Both the position numbers and the translations under genes were made by a program. A DNA stretch of 64,000 bases from Ophiodon elongatus (Eukaryota; Chordata; Actinopteri; Perciformes; Hexagrammidae): positions 312,501 to 376,500 of the forward strand of contig JACSYO010001692.1 in the NCBI GenBank assembly GCA_016806645.1, in the 5' to 3' direction. Of the stretch, positions 11,520 to 22,753 are shown in pieces. The first letter of the stretch is position 1. The number at the start of each line of letters is the position of its first letter. The notes under the pieces are model-generated. The model ran no database searches. It had not been told where the DNA came from and was given only the letters and a program-made list of their open reading frames with translations.

Positions 11520-11694
11520 GGTTACATTGATCCCGGTGCGGAGCAATGTCTGCATGTGCTCTACCTCCCAGGCCTCCCCGCAGTGTTTGAGAAGGAGCTT
11601 CAGCTGCAGGTGGCTTTCCTGCCACCGCAGGTCATCACGCTGACTGAAGAGGGAGTGTTCCCAAGGATCAGCCTGAACTTGCCACAAAACCTGC
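11520..11694 (+). CDS. HYDIN: HYDIN exon
   Basis: Reads GYIDPGAEQCLHVLYLPGLP, then EKELQLQVAFL and EEGVFPRISLNLPQNL. It matches human GFIASHKEQVLKVYYLPGVP to GEGIFPRICLNLPRNL. Acceptor GTGTGTCAG, donor CTGC then GTATGC, phase 1. Confidence 0.9.
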
Positions 11695-12007
11695 GTATGC
11701 ATAGCCATGCTCCCGTACACACAGACATGACCATACTGTTCCTCAACATTTACAATGAAATACTTTTTTTTATCTACTATTATGCTTATCCAAAAACTGG
11801 AATTCCCGCCTCGTGGTTGTATGCACACACTTAACCCCAAAATACCCAAATGTAATTGTGGCGTCAGTAATGTCACTGGAAGGAAAAGTTGTCTTTGTAT
11901 TGGAGCAGACTATTGGAAACTTATCTTATCTCAGTAAACAGCAGTAACGAAAAAGTGCTAAGCATGTGGTGTAATAGTTTATCGTCCCTTTTAACTGAAT
12001 CAAGCTC

Positions 12008-12416
12008 CTAGTAAGTAATCCTTGTGACGCGATATCTCAGGAACACCTGGAGGGAATTTCTTCAAATCTAGCACAAACGCCCACTTGAACTCAAGGATGA
12101 ACTGATTACATTTTGGTGGTCAAAGATCAAGGTCACTGGGACTTGATGTCTGCCCCATTCTCTTGAAAGCGATATCTCGGGAGCACATCTTGCCTGGACT
12201 AAAGAATGAAGTTATTCGAATTTGGTGGTCAAAGGTCACTGTGACCTCACGAAAAAACACGTTTTGTTTTACCAAACTCAAGAATTCATATGAATTGCTA
12301 ATTATGACAAATTCACACATATAGGATAAAGTGATGAAGTGATGACATTTTGGACAGACATGCTGCAACATGACGGGTTGGCGGAGGCATACACAGTGCG
12401 TGGCGGTAACTCTAGT
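12008..12416. repeat. Dispersed teleost repeat
   Basis: Begins GCGATATCTCAGGAACACC, contains TTTGGTGGTCAAAG twice and ends near GGTTGGCGGAGGCATACACA. A related copy lies at 33600-33815. It shows no coding capacity; class unknown. Confidence 0.6.
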
Positions 12417-12507
12417 TGTATTAGCAATCTTTGGTCTCTGTGCGAACAAATACTGACGCACATATAACTCTTATCTGCACTAATGTGGCGCCGTGATTCC
12501 CTTGCAG

Positions 12508-12617
12508 CAGAGGAGTGTCACAACGATGTTGTGCAGCAGGCCAGAACAGCTGTGGAGGGAGAGGAGCTTATGAATGGAACTGCCACCGGTGGAGGAGCAA
12601 CAACTAAGGCCCTTACA
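12508..12617 (+). CDS. HYDIN: HYDIN exon
   Basis: With one base from the previous exon it reads PEECHNDVVQQARTAVEGEEL, aligning with human NEKYEAFLEQARENTKQE. Acceptor CTTGCAG, probable donor TTACA then GTCAGT, exit phase 0. The phase match supports the start. Confidence 0.7.
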
Positions 12618-14746
12618 GTCAGTGACTAAGATAAAGAAAAAAATGTATTTCATTCTACATTATTTCCAGTATTGTCTTCCAAAATTGGTGTCATGTAGGT
12701 TTCTAGTAAGCACAAAGTATGTGGTGTAGTGAAAACAGTACAACGCTTTGTTCAGTGCAGGAAGAATAAGTTACTCTAGATGGACTAAAACCAATTCAAC
12801 ACAACATTGAATAACATTACACTAAATGTATGTTATGTTAATGTTGTTTCCTGTTTAAAATTCTTAATGAATATGTGTTCAGAAACTGTATGAAGTGTAT
12901 AGTGCATGCCCAAAAATATATTTTCTGTCCATAAGGGTATGGCAGTACCACTAAATCTCTGCTCTTAGTAACCAACCTATTCCACAGGGTTTTCCCTGCT
13001 TCTTATCTGTGCATTGATTTTCCAGGGAGTCGACAAAAGCCATTGAATTACAATGGAAATTGCTATTTTCTGCTCATCCCCTCAGTATTTATTCATGGTT
13101 TTGTGTGTTGCCCCAACGACTTCCCTGACATTTCCTCGTGACTGAAATGAAAACGCAAACATTTTTCCTTTGCAGATAAGGATAGGACAGATAAGGACTG
13201 TGACACCTTAGCATTAACTTATAAATTGGCAACATTACCACCTTATCCACAGAAAAACCCTGAGCTCAGTGACTTTCTATTGCTTGGCCTCTCGAAAACC
13301 CCTCATCCAAACAACTTCACACTCAACATTGTGCTCTCTTGGGTCCTCCTGAGCATCACACCTGCCGTCATATAGGTGCAATGCCAGAGTGTTCGCGCCA
13401 TTTGGGTGCAGAAGCTCATACGAACATTGACGGAGAGCGAGCTGTACCCACTATGCACATAGCCCACTGCTAATAAATATGTCCCATCGATCTCAAGAGC
13501 TCACACATGGCACTGCAGTGTGAAGTCGTTCGGATGAAAGGTTGTCTTGAATATGGATACATACAGACAGAGAGACAGAGACTCCTTCCATTTTAGTCAG
13601 ATGGAGGGGAAATAAGAGAAGAGGAGGGCAAACTGATTCATGAAATGTTTACCGTTCTAAGATTTTGTTTGGTTATCCATTATTATATTTAGACATTTTA
13701 ACGTCAAAATTACAAAGTGGCCAGTCGGAACGATGGTAATTATGCATAGATATTCAATTATGATGCGTCAAGAGAGAACAACAATTCAAAGTACCTACAA
13801 ATTAATTTGTTTTGGTTGAAATACCTCAGATCTACAGCCGTTTTTATCATAAAATTGCTTCGTTGTTACTTAATACAAAAAGCTGCAATAGTTTTTTGAC
13901 GAGTCGAAGCATAAGGATTTCTGGAGGTACATTTTGTCAAGTCAGTCAAATCTGATTTATTTATATAGCCCCAGATCTTTCTTTTATTTAAATTCCTTTT
14001 AAAAGCTCAGGCTACCATGTCCAGCAGTAAGCTATTTATTTTTCAAATCGAAAACATATATTCACAAATAGGAATAGTGAGTGCGAGAAATATTTTTTTC
14101 TTCAACGGGTTGCGCGAAGAGAGCAACCACTTCTGTTTGTGGAGCTAAACGGATAACATTGATCCGCTGTCGTTCGTAATAACCTGGATTAAAGCAGGAC
14201 GTAAAGTCTCTCCTCTTCCTGGATACCAAGACGGCAATGAGAAGAAGCCGAGCCAAAGACAACCAGGACTTATTGCAGGGGCATATAGTTGTCGCGGGCT
14301 CGTTGTGTGAGTGGCCCTTGTTGTTAACGTTGTTAACCTTGGTGATGTTTGTGCAAAGTGTGTACAGCCCAGTTGATGGCCTGGGCTGGCGTCCATGAAA
14401 AACTCTCACACAGTGTCTAAAGCTGAAGTAGTACTAGCACTGGAGTTCTGACTCGTCAGAAAGTGAAGTTTGAATATCACTTGTGAAAATTCCTTGACGG
14501 AAATCTCCTGAAGGGAGTTTGGACCTGACAGATTCTCAGATATCTTCAAAAGCCATTATAACATTTGCTTGCTGTTAAGAGCTCCAAACTGTGCATATAA
14601 GGTACCTTGACTCATTGTTCTCGCCGATGAGACTATGCTGTGCGGTGCTTATGTAACCCATACTTTTTTTTTTTTACTTTCGAGTGTTTAATGTACCCTT
14701 CCTTCTGTCTCCCTCTCCCTTCTCTCTTTTGCCTGCTGCCTCTAGT
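12618..14746. other. HYDIN intron, little recognised
   Basis: AT-rich. A short repeat-tail-like motif (CTGATTTATTTATATAGCCC, about 13951-13970) is visible. No exon seen. Confidence 0.4.
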
Positions 14747-14872
14747 ATGAAGAGCTGCATCACACGGCGATCGAGAGGACGTTGGTCAAACGGAATGCTC
14801 TCGCTGTGACCGGCAGCCTGCTGGAGCGTAGAGACTCGCAAGGGTCCTCCAGAAAGTGGCACAAACTTAGCT
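14745..14872 (+). pseudogene. HYDIN: HYDIN exon, 3' border unclear
   Basis: After acceptor GCCTCTAG it reads YEELHHTAIERTLVKRNAL, then GSSRKWHKLS, similar to human RLIVQSYVLEHQK..RARRKLAKIQ. The frame then meets TAG overlapping a possible donor (CTTAGCTA then GTATGT). Using that donor gives phase 2, which does not fit the next exon (phase 0), so the border looks damaged. Confidence 0.6.
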
Positions 14873-14894
14873 AGTATGTTCAGACACACACATG

Positions 14895-14899
<5 letters not shown>

Positions 14900-14937
<38 letters not shown>
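14900..14937. repeat. (CA)n microsatellite
   Basis: CA repeat immediately downstream of a HYDIN exon. Confidence 0.9.
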
Positions 14938-14942
<5 letters not shown>

Positions 14943-15390
14943 ACTTTGGTTGAACAGATGGCCCATTCACTGGTCTGAAAGAAGAACTGTGTTGGGAAAT
15001 TCAAAGAGTTTGTGTTAATGAATAATATCTGGCCTGGTATTTTTTTGTGTTCTATGGTAATTGATGGATGTCATGGTGTGCATTGGCTGTTTTCACTCAT
15101 ACCATACCACCCATGATCCCTTGTTTATCTTCATATGACGTATGAAATAAGGTTGATGTTAAAGGCAAAGAACTGTGTTTCAGTAAATTCAAAAGAATTT
15201 GGTCAGTTTTAAAATTTTTATTTGCTTGGAAATATAAATTTCAATGACATATGACATTTTCTTGAACGATAACATTTCATGATCACGACAACTTGAAACA
15301 TTTGAACAGTTGCCAAGCCCAGTAAACTAATTTGTGACACGGATGTTGCTTCAACTATATATATTAAAGATATTTGTAATTATTCGTCTT

Positions 15391-15965
15391 TCAATTCAAT
15401 TCAATTCAATTCAATTTATTCTTGTATAGCCCAAAAGCACAAATTACAAATTTGCCTCAGAGGGCTTTACAATCTGTACACAACGACATCCTCTGTCCCA
15501 GGACCTCTCATCGGATCAGGAAAAACTCCCCCCAAAAAAACCCTTTCAATAGGGAGAAAAATGGAAGAAACCTTCAGGAGAGCAACAGAAGGAGGATCCC
15601 TCTCCCAGGATGGACAGAGTACAAAAATAGACGTCAATGTGTACAGAATGAACAACATAACAGAGTTACAACACGTTCAATTCACAGGACAGAAATGATT
15701 CATGTAATAGTAGCAGTAGGTGTCGGGGAGGACCACAGCAGGACGCAGGACCAGATTTTACCACGATCCATAGAAACCTGCGAGGCGAGAAGGCACAAAG
15801 ACTTCGGGGATGGAGCAGAGTTAGTAATGTGCATGAATACAGAAGGAAAATAGAGAAGAATGTGCGTCAGTAGGGTCACGGCAGGAACCAGGAACCAGGA
15901 GGCAGGACCAGGCTCCAGATGCAACCACGATCCGTGGAGACCTGCGAGGCGAGAAAGCACAAAGA
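15391..15965 (-). mobile_element. Truncated L2-like LINE 3' end
   Basis: Starts with a (TTCAA)n tract then TTTATTCTTGTATAGCCC, and carries the same tail as at 50983. The motif CGATCCRTRGARACCTGCGA occurs twice (about 15765 and 15930), so the fragment has an internal duplication. Its right end is about 37 bp from the next HYDIN exon. Confidence 0.75.
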
Positions 15966-16002
15966 ATTTCCTTCCCTCTGTACTTCTTTTCACTCCCCCA
16001 AG

Positions 16003-16138
16003 TTCCTGCTCCCAGAGTATGTTTTGGATTTTGGTTAGGTCATTCCAGGCAATGTCCTCAGTCACACTGTGAATGTGGCCAACACTGGGTCAGTGGCTGT
16101 GTCCTTCCACGCCAATGGCAAACCTCTAGCTGGAACAG
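16003..16138 (+). pseudogene. HYDIN: HYDIN exon with in-frame TAG
   Basis: Acceptor CCCCCAAG, then FLLPEYVLDFG, stop, VIPGNVLSHTVNVANTGSVA and SFHANGKPLAGTG, matching human IQLPEYVLDFGYIILGEVRTHIIKIINTS. TAG at 16036-16038 replaces human Tyr. Donor ACAG then GTAACA, phase 1, agrees with the next exon. Confidence 0.85.
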
Positions 16139-17032
16139 GTAACATAATTCACAAACTTCAGACAACAGAACAACTTGGGTGTGATGATGCATATGGCATT
16201 CATAAATCGGCAGTGATTGAGCTTCATAAGTTACACCGGAAAGTAGAAAGGCACTCAGAGGCTGCAGCCCTCCTCCAAGGCCGTTTCTGTAAGTGAAAAA
16301 TAATCCGTATATCCGCCACGTGATTGAGATCCGCTCCAAAACTTCTGTCTAGTCTCTCAGCAGAGTGAGGCCGAGTCAGATAGCAATAGATAATTCTTGT
16401 GTTTTGGTCTAAATCTGTGACTCAACCCATTCATTTGAATATAACAGATGGAGATAAAAAAAAAAGGAGCTGTGAAATAAATGTGGCATTAGGAAATAAA
16501 AGTCTTCTGAAGTAAATAAATGGTAAATTATAAAATAAAAGTTTTCTGAAAAAATAAGTCACCTTTGGAGACTGCCTTTTTTTTTAAATACGAACATATT
16601 TATTTAAACAATATTGACCAATTTATATGTATTTATATTCTTACTGCCTGATTTATTTATTTCAGGATTTATTTCATTGACATACTATATTTATTCATTT
16701 CATAGGAATATTAGTTTATGTATTTATTTAATATTGAATGAAATGGCATTCCATAGTTAATAATGTTTTCGAGGTACTGGTGGGAACCAGGCTAACTGTT
16801 TCTCTTGTATGCAGTGTCTACATTAAGCTAAATGAACCACCTCCTGGATCCAGCTTCATGTTTAACAGACGGACATGACAGTGGTATTCATCTTCTCTTC
16901 CAACTCGCTGCAAGACAGTGAACAAGTGGATTTCCCAAAATGTAAACCTGTTTTAATGAAGCAGGAGAGACAAGTTTGCAGATTTATAATTGTGCTGATA
17001 AAACATAAAGTGAGATGTGTTATGGTTTTGGG

Positions 17033-17928
17033 TGTTAAGTGTGGGTTTCCTGTTTTATTTTGAAGGTTCCCTGTCTCGTGTTTCCTCGTGTCACTTCACT
17101 TCCTTTCTTTGTGATTGTCTAATTGAATCCTCCTGTGTCTGATCACCTGCACCTCCCCTGTGTATTTAAGCCCTGTTTGTCTTGTCCCGTGATGGGGGGG
17201 GGGGGTTCGGCTGATTTCGTGATCCCCTGTTCGTATCATTAAATACCCTGTTTTTGCACTCGACTATCCGGTCTCCTGAGTCTGCATTTGGGTCCTGCCT
17301 TCTCCGTTCTGTCAACCCTGACAGTCTGGGGGTTGGGGCGGGGGTGCTGTCAGGGTTGACGGAACAGAGAAGGCAGGACCACAGCAGCGGGAAACGACCA
17401 CCACTCAGGAACCGGGGAGGAGTACTCCTTGTCCCAGAGGCTACGGGGCCCACCCAGAGCCAAGCGGGTTCCCGGGAACGGGCTAGGGGTCACAGAAGAT
17501 GACCGGGGGAACGCCTTTCTGAGGGACTCCCTCATGTCCCTGACAAGCTCTAGAGCTTGAAGGTCCACTGGGTCCATAGTTCGTGGTGGGTTCATACTGT
17601 CACGGTTGACGGAATGGAGAAGGCAGGACCCAAATGCAGACTCAGGAGACTGGATAGTCGAGTGCAAAAACAGGGTATTTAATGATACGAACAGGGGAAA
17701 CAGACACCGGAACCAGGATCAAGAGATCAGCCGACACGGGAACCAGGATCAGGCGAACCCCCCCACGAGGGACAAGACAAACAGGGCTTAAATACACAGG
17801 GGAGGTGCAGGTGATCAGACACAGGAGGATTCAATTAGACAATCACGAAGACAGGAAGTGAAGTGACACGAGCAAACACGAGACAGGGAACCTTCAAAAT
17901 AAAACAGGAAACCCACACTTAATACCTG
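17033..17928 (-). mobile_element. Gypsy-type LTR fragments in inverted arrangement around a gag start
   Basis: An LTR-like arm at 17033-17324 (+ orientation, TATTTAAGCCC promoter-like box, ends CCCTGACA) is an inverted copy of 17597-17928. Reading the - strand from 17597 leftward, an ORF begins MNPPRTMDPVDLQALELVRD, a typical fish Gypsy gag start, and runs to about 17380. A further LTR-end fragment (TGTCAGGGTTGACGGAACAG) begins at 17347. No protease, RT or integrase is present. It lies in a HYDIN intron. Confidence 0.65.
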
Positions 17929-18146
17929 AAAACGCAGTGAGTGAATGATCTTAAAATAATATGGATAAATTATGAAATTGAATTGATGGATTGTCTCAAA
18001 GGGAGTGCTACATCATCAATGGGGTAATAATCTGCCTGTCTTCTGATGTTAATCACTCTGTTTTCAACGGGCTGTTTTATTTTCTATGTATTCATTTGCC
18101 TTTTTGAAATGAATAATACTTTGAGTGTTTTGTTGCCTCTTCAAAG

Positions 18147-18271
18147 GATTTAGTGCAGACCTCGAGAGAGTGAAAAACATGCCCTGTGGAGTGACACATT
18201 TCTTCACAGTTAAATTTGACCCCCAGAAAGCCAACCTGATGGGGGCCACAGGTGTTATCATGCCAATAAAG
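18147..18271 (+). CDS. HYDIN: HYDIN exon
   Basis: GFSADLERVKNMPCG, TVKFDPQKANLMGATGVIMP, matching human GFSTELDRVKNLPHC..VRFDPQSANLPVGSKEVILP. Acceptor TCTTCAAAG, donor AAAG then GTACAC, phases 1 and 0 consistent. Confidence 0.9.
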
Positions 18272-18390
18272 GTACACGTGGGCGTGTTTCTGATTCAGCG
18301 TAACATTTCGACATAATTGGCTCATCGTCAGCCTTGTTGATCAGTCGCATCGTGACCTCGTCTCTAAGTTGTCTTTGTTTGGCTTTCCAG

Positions 18391-18504
18391 GTCGTAGACA
18401 GCCCGATGGTCCAGGTGCGACTGTGTGCAGTGGTGACCATGCCGGCCGTGACCGTTTCTACAGATGCAATGCAGTTTGACACTGTGCAGTGTGGCATGTG
18501 TCAG
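18391..18504 (+). CDS. HYDIN: HYDIN exon
   Basis: 38 intact codons, VVDSPMVQVRLCAVVTMPAV, then MQFDTVQCGMCQ (human VDFATIQCGQC). Acceptor CTTTCCAG, donor CAG then GTAATA. Confidence 0.9.
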
Positions 18505-19122
18505 GTAATATACTGTTATGTGGCCCTGCTGAGGTTGCCTGTTACGTTCTATGACTGAATGACACTGGCATTCTGAGATTCTTTTTAAATGAAGAGTGCG
18601 TTATAAATAAAATGCATTATTATTATTATTATTATGAATGAAAATGCTGCGTCGGAAGTTTGGATAATCTCTGACTCTGATTTGACTAAAATCGGATAAT
18701 TACACAAATTTAGATAAAATCTTCTTTGACTGCCGTTTATATTTCAATCTGTGTCATCAACATGCAAAAATAGGATAACAGGAAGCACACATTCTGTATA
18801 CAGCTTCACACTGCTGGGTGTGTGCATGGCACACTAATGAGGGGCACTAATTAGAGACCAGTATGCTGCCTCACTGTGGTGCCATCTCGCAGTCAGATCG
18901 GGTCAAGTTCATTATTTCCAAGGATTTCTCTCACTAAGCTCACACACTTGAACTTCTTAAACTTGGCTGTGGCTATACATCTTTGAATAAATCAAAGCAT
19001 TGGGATGAGGGATTTTATGCTGAAGCAGCATGAACACCGTGTATTTACTAAATATCAATTAATTCTGTTGTGGCCAAAACTGACATGAGAATGCACTCAG
19101 GTTGTTTGTTGTTCCCTATCAG

Positions 19123-19203
19123 ATGAGGACAATACAGCTGTTTAATCCTGAGTCCCTGCAGTGCTACTGGAGCATGGCTGAGAAGGGGATGCCCCTCAAA
19201 AAA
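19123..19203 (+). CDS. HYDIN: HYDIN exon
   Basis: 27 codons MRTIQLFNPESLQCYWSMAE to PLKK, matching human VETIQLSNHLQVPCEWFV. Acceptor CCCTATCAG, donor AAAA then GTATAA. The following HYDIN exons (about 280 human residues) are not found. Confidence 0.8.
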
Positions 19204-19644
19204 GTATAACAGCTGTCATTTCATAGACGTCTCATTTCACGTTTCCCTCTCATTTTATTATTTGATCTCCAGGCAACAAAAAAAAACTACCTCTCCATCT
19301 GCCATCTTTAGCTTTTGGAAAAAGAAGTGTTTCCAATGCAAACACAGACATAATTGTATTCGGTGTTCTTGCTCCCTGCCAGAGTAAAAAGGACTCGCAG
19401 AAGCAGTGGCCGCAGTCCACTTTAGATAACGGCAGCACAGTGGCTGCTTGTTAACATACACAAGGAAATGTGTTATAATTCAGTTACTGTTTGATGGACA
19501 AATAGAACAGCCAATTAGAGGTGCTGAAGTTGACATGTGACAATAAAGTTTAACCTTTTGGATAACAGAGTTCCACTGAAACTGAAGTGATGCCCCACGT
19601 TGTCTTATTCCTCCATTATTATATTCGGGTTAACACTGGGTATT

Positions 19645-20256
19645 AGGGCTGTGCGGTATACCGGTTGAACAGGTATACCGGTTCAACCGGTTTCAAATTT
19701 CCATACGGTATGAATTTTTCATATACCGTCATACCGGTGCATAGCCGTAACAACTGTTGTCGCTCTTCGGCAGGCAGCAAAATATATTGTTCACCGCTCA
19801 CCGCTGAGGGCGTAGCGGTCGGAGCTAACGTTAGTTGTCTTACGGGTATTTATAGAGTAATGGTTATAACTTTATAACAACAATTAATAACCCACAACTA
19901 ACGCTCTTTAACAGGGGAAAGCACCACGACACAACAGTTTGTGTAACATAAACAATTTGTAACACTAATTGTACATTTATAAAATTACACTGCCGAACTG
20001 CATGCTGGGTACAGACTTAGGACCCAGGGGAATGTAGGTGAAAAAAAACAGGAAGAGACAGAACGGAAGACAGCCACGCGAGCGGTGAAGAGCGAGCAGT
20101 GAACAGCTGTTCAGTTGGCCGGCGGTCCTTTTCGGCGTCAATGAATGAATGTGTTTACTCTAAAAATAAAAAAAATACCGTGATATACCGTGAAACTGCC
20201 AGAATCTTACAAAATACCGTGATATGAATTTTTGGCCATACCGCCAGGATCGCTAT
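19645..20256. mobile_element. MITE-like repeat built on CGGTATACCGG motifs
   Basis: Begins TAGGGCTGTGCGGTATACCG and is rich in ATACCG/CGGTAT motifs. It ends near TTTTTGGCCATACCGCC (20229-20245), complementary in part to its start. Non-coding. Its right edge abuts HYDIN coding sequence at 20257. Probably a non-autonomous hAT-like element, class uncertain. Confidence 0.55.
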
Positions 20257-20434
20257 ACAATCCACATCTGCTAACACTGCTCTGGCACTTCACTACGGAG
20301 GGGCGTGCCTCAGTGTTGATTCTGTGATTACAGAGGCGTTTTAATGAATGGCACTTCACCTGTTGGCCTGACTGCAAGACAACTCTATGGCTGTGCTGCT
20401 GCCGAGTATGCCGAGAAGAAGCCTGAGGAGGCTG
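20257..20434 (+). pseudogene. HYDIN: HYDIN adenylate-kinase-like domain exon, 5' part missing, frameshifted
   Basis: Starts at STSANTALALHYGGACLSVD and reads SVITEAF, then shifts frame at about 20341 to NGTSPVGLTARQLYGCAAAE and AEKKPEEA. This matches human SANAVSVAKYYNAACLSIDS to SNNIPGIRARELCIRAAIEQ. The P-loop (human HGTPLSGK) that should immediately precede is gone; a MITE-like repeat sits there. Donor GCTG then GTAAGA. Confidence 0.75.
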
Positions 20435-20777
20435 GTAAGAATAAAACGCAGTGTCAACGCAGTGCAATGCTTAAAATGTGGGATTTTGTTTTTACTCTGT
20501 TTGGGGAGTTGCAGGGGACTAGAAGTGAGAGAAGACTAGTAATGTTTTTCCATACTTTCAATGTGCCGTTTAAAAAGGCCTTTAATCACCAACCACTTCA
20601 CAGGAACGGCTCAGTAGTCCACAATAAAAGACTGGGATTACAATACTAAGCAGCATCGTGCTTGTAATCAGGCATTATTAATCTTCTATAGTCAGACAGG
20701 ACACTACTGCAGAAGGGCATAGTGTTGACTAACTTTGGTAAATGAAGGCGAAAGTAAATATATGCATCTGCTTTCAG

Positions 20778-20956
20778 CTCAGACCACCGGACCAGCACCC
20801 GCAGCAGATCTAGAAGCCTCAAAATCAGCTCCACATTCAGCTCGAGCTTCACGTGACACTTTGGAAGTTCCTTCAAAACCCAGTGAGGGCGGCTTCAGTG
20901 GAAACGACCCCAAGGCTCCTCGGGAGACTGAAAACACACTCTTTTCCCTCTGCCTG
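20778..20956 (+). CDS. HYDIN: Probable HYDIN linker exon
   Basis: Acceptor CTTTCAG, donor CCTG then GTACAT, open throughout with phase 1 entry: AQTTGPAPAADLEASKSAPH to ETENTLFSLCL. Low-complexity Ser/Ala/Pro text, as in the human linker between the two halves of the ADK-like region. Little sequence identity, so position and phase are the main evidence. Confidence 0.55.
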
Positions 20957-21141
20957 GTACATTTTCTCATCCTCTGCTCATCTGCTGTTTTATTAGTGTT
21001 ATGTCTAACCATTTTAATCCAGGTTTGTGAATTGAGGGTATGAACCTACTTAATCCATCTTTATCTAGTCTATCTGTAATGAAATACAATGTAATAATTG
21101 AATATAATAAACCAATTGCTTGGGTGTGGCTTCGCCTCAAG

Positions 21142-21215
21142 GAGGAGATGTGACCACACTCAGCAATCTCTTGCCTGAACAGCTACTGGTTGATATCCTG
21201 GCAGAAAGATTTCAG
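21142..21215 (+). CDS. HYDIN: HYDIN exon (ADK-like region)
   Basis: GDVTTLSNLLPEQLLVDILA, then ERFQ and donor CAG then GTAAGT, matching human LMSCVLPDELLVQILAERIQ. The frame needed (GGA GAT GTG) does not match phase 0 from the previous exon, so the acceptor or an intervening exon is wrong or altered. Confidence 0.75.
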
Positions 21216-21396
21216 GTAAGTTTACACACTGTTAGTTATGCAGTTTCTTGTAATAGTATATTGTGAGTCACATTACAAAAATATATCAGATATGTATTAT
21301 GTGTAATACTTAAAATGTGTTTCACCTAAGGGTCTTTTGTGTCTTCTTCTTTTTGTTTTCCTTTGTCTTGTCATTGCCATGGCGTCGTGATCGCAG

Positions 21397-21579
21397 CTAA
21401 GCGACTGTCACCGTGGCATCCTGATCGACGGCTTGGAGTCTGTTACGCTCAGTCAGCAGCCAGCACGCTGCAGATTGTTCTCAAGGCCCTTAATAACCGC
21501 AAACGCATCTTTGTCGTCAACCTGTCTGATTCCTACGCTGCCCTGAAGGCACGGGAGAAAGCACAGAGAGAAGCCGAGG
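21397..21579 (+). pseudogene. HYDIN: HYDIN exon (ADK-like region), one-base frameshift
   Basis: Reads LSDCHRGILIDGLESV, then one base is missing in TCTGTTACGC (about 21441-21446), and the match resumes as YAQSAASTLQIVLKALNNRK, FVVNLSDSYAALKAREKAQR. Human has LSDCYRGVVFDGLDTLFAQNAAAALLC. Acceptor GATCGCAG, donor GAGG then GTAAAA. Confidence 0.85.
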
Positions 21580-21675
21580 GTAAAAACAACAACTGCACCA
21601 GCAAATACATAAATTCTTATACAGAGGACATGAATCATCAAAGTTATTGTATTTTCATGTCTATTCAGTAGGTTT

Positions 21676-21678
<3 letters not shown>

Positions 21679-21763
<85 letters not shown>
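21679..21763. repeat. (GT)n microsatellite at a HYDIN acceptor
   Basis: About 42 GT units run into GTGAGTGAGTGAG and then directly into coding sequence, leaving no pyrimidine tract before the exon. Confidence 0.95.
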
Positions 21764-21765
<2 letters not shown>

Positions 21766-21772
21766 TGAGTGA

Positions 21773-21865
21773 GCTGGATGAAGAGGAGTATGACGCTCTG
21801 CCAGAGGAGGAGAAGGAGCGTATCCTCCAGCTAAGTAGAAAGAGGCGCAGACAGAAGGATCTCAG
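21773..21865 (+). CDS. HYDIN: HYDIN exon (coiled-coil linker)
   Basis: LDEEEYDALPEEEKERILQL, then SRKRRRQKDL, matching human NMDEEEYDALTEEEKLTFDR. Donor CTCAG then GTACTG. The acceptor is one of the GAG triplets at the end of a GT microsatellite, so the start is approximate. Confidence 0.75.
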
Positions 21866-22298
21866 GTACTGACTGGGAAATGGCCCAACATATCTTAACC
21901 TAAAACTTCGTTTTTTTCTTCTGAGGTTTTGCTAGTACCAGTGTTTCAAGTCGGATTCATCACTCTCTCTTAACTGGACAAACTCGTCGTAATTTCGTCA
22001 TCTTCACATTTCAAATGATTATGAAAGCAACCCTGATGCAGAAGGAACAACATGGGTGAACCAACAAAAAGAGATGGATCAAAGAAACAACACAGTAGTT
22101 ATGTAGGCATAAACTACACAGGAAACTAAGTAAAGATATGATGTGTGCGCATAACTTGATGAAAACCTCATTCAACCCTCCAGTTTTTCATGTTGTGTGC
22201 ATGACTGTACTTGTAGTTTTTTAGTTCAAACTGTTGTAGACACAGCTTTCACCAAAAAGTGGTAATATTTTAAACCCAAAAGAATTCAACTAAAAACG

Positions 22299-22403
22299 AT
22301 GAAACGGTTGATTGAAGAAAAGTTGAAGAAGATGAGCGAACTGGGCGCAAAGAAAGATACTAAAGAAGTGTCGAGGAAGAAGAGCTTGCTGGAGGGGAAG
22401 CCA
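22299..22403 (+). CDS. HYDIN: HYDIN charged linker exon, copy A1
   Basis: KRLIEEKLKKMSELGAKKDT, then EVSRKKSLLEGKP with donor CCA then GTCTGT. It corresponds to the Lys/Glu-rich human segment DELKRRVKKGKQG. A second version lies at 24070-24174. Confidence 0.6.
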
Positions 22404-22503
22404 GTCTGTATATGTATTCCACACCAACACTCCTTAATGAATAAAATCTTGAATAATAATAAGTTGGTGGTCATGAAACTAAGTTGTTTGGTTTCCTCTG
22501 CAG

Positions 22504-22597
22504 TCAGCAGATGCATTGAATGTGCTGCGGATGACTTCCTGTGACAACATCAAAGAGTCACTCGTGGATGCCAGAGAGCAGCCTCATTTAAATGAAG
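22504..22597 (+). CDS. HYDIN: HYDIN linker exon, copy B1
   Basis: Acceptor CCTCTGCAG, SADALNVLRMTSCDNIKESL, VDAREQPHLNE, donor GAAG then GTGCGA. Intact. The duplicate at 24252-24345 is broken. Confidence 0.55.
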
Positions 22598-22753
22598 GTG
22601 CGACCAAAGGCAAATAATTCACTTTTTGTTTAATGCTGGACACTTGACACCAGGACATCTTGAATAATTTGCAGCGGATAGTAGTATATAGACCGTGATC
22701 TGATTGGTTAGTTGCTGACATATGCTCCTCTTTGCCGCTACACTGCATCATAG

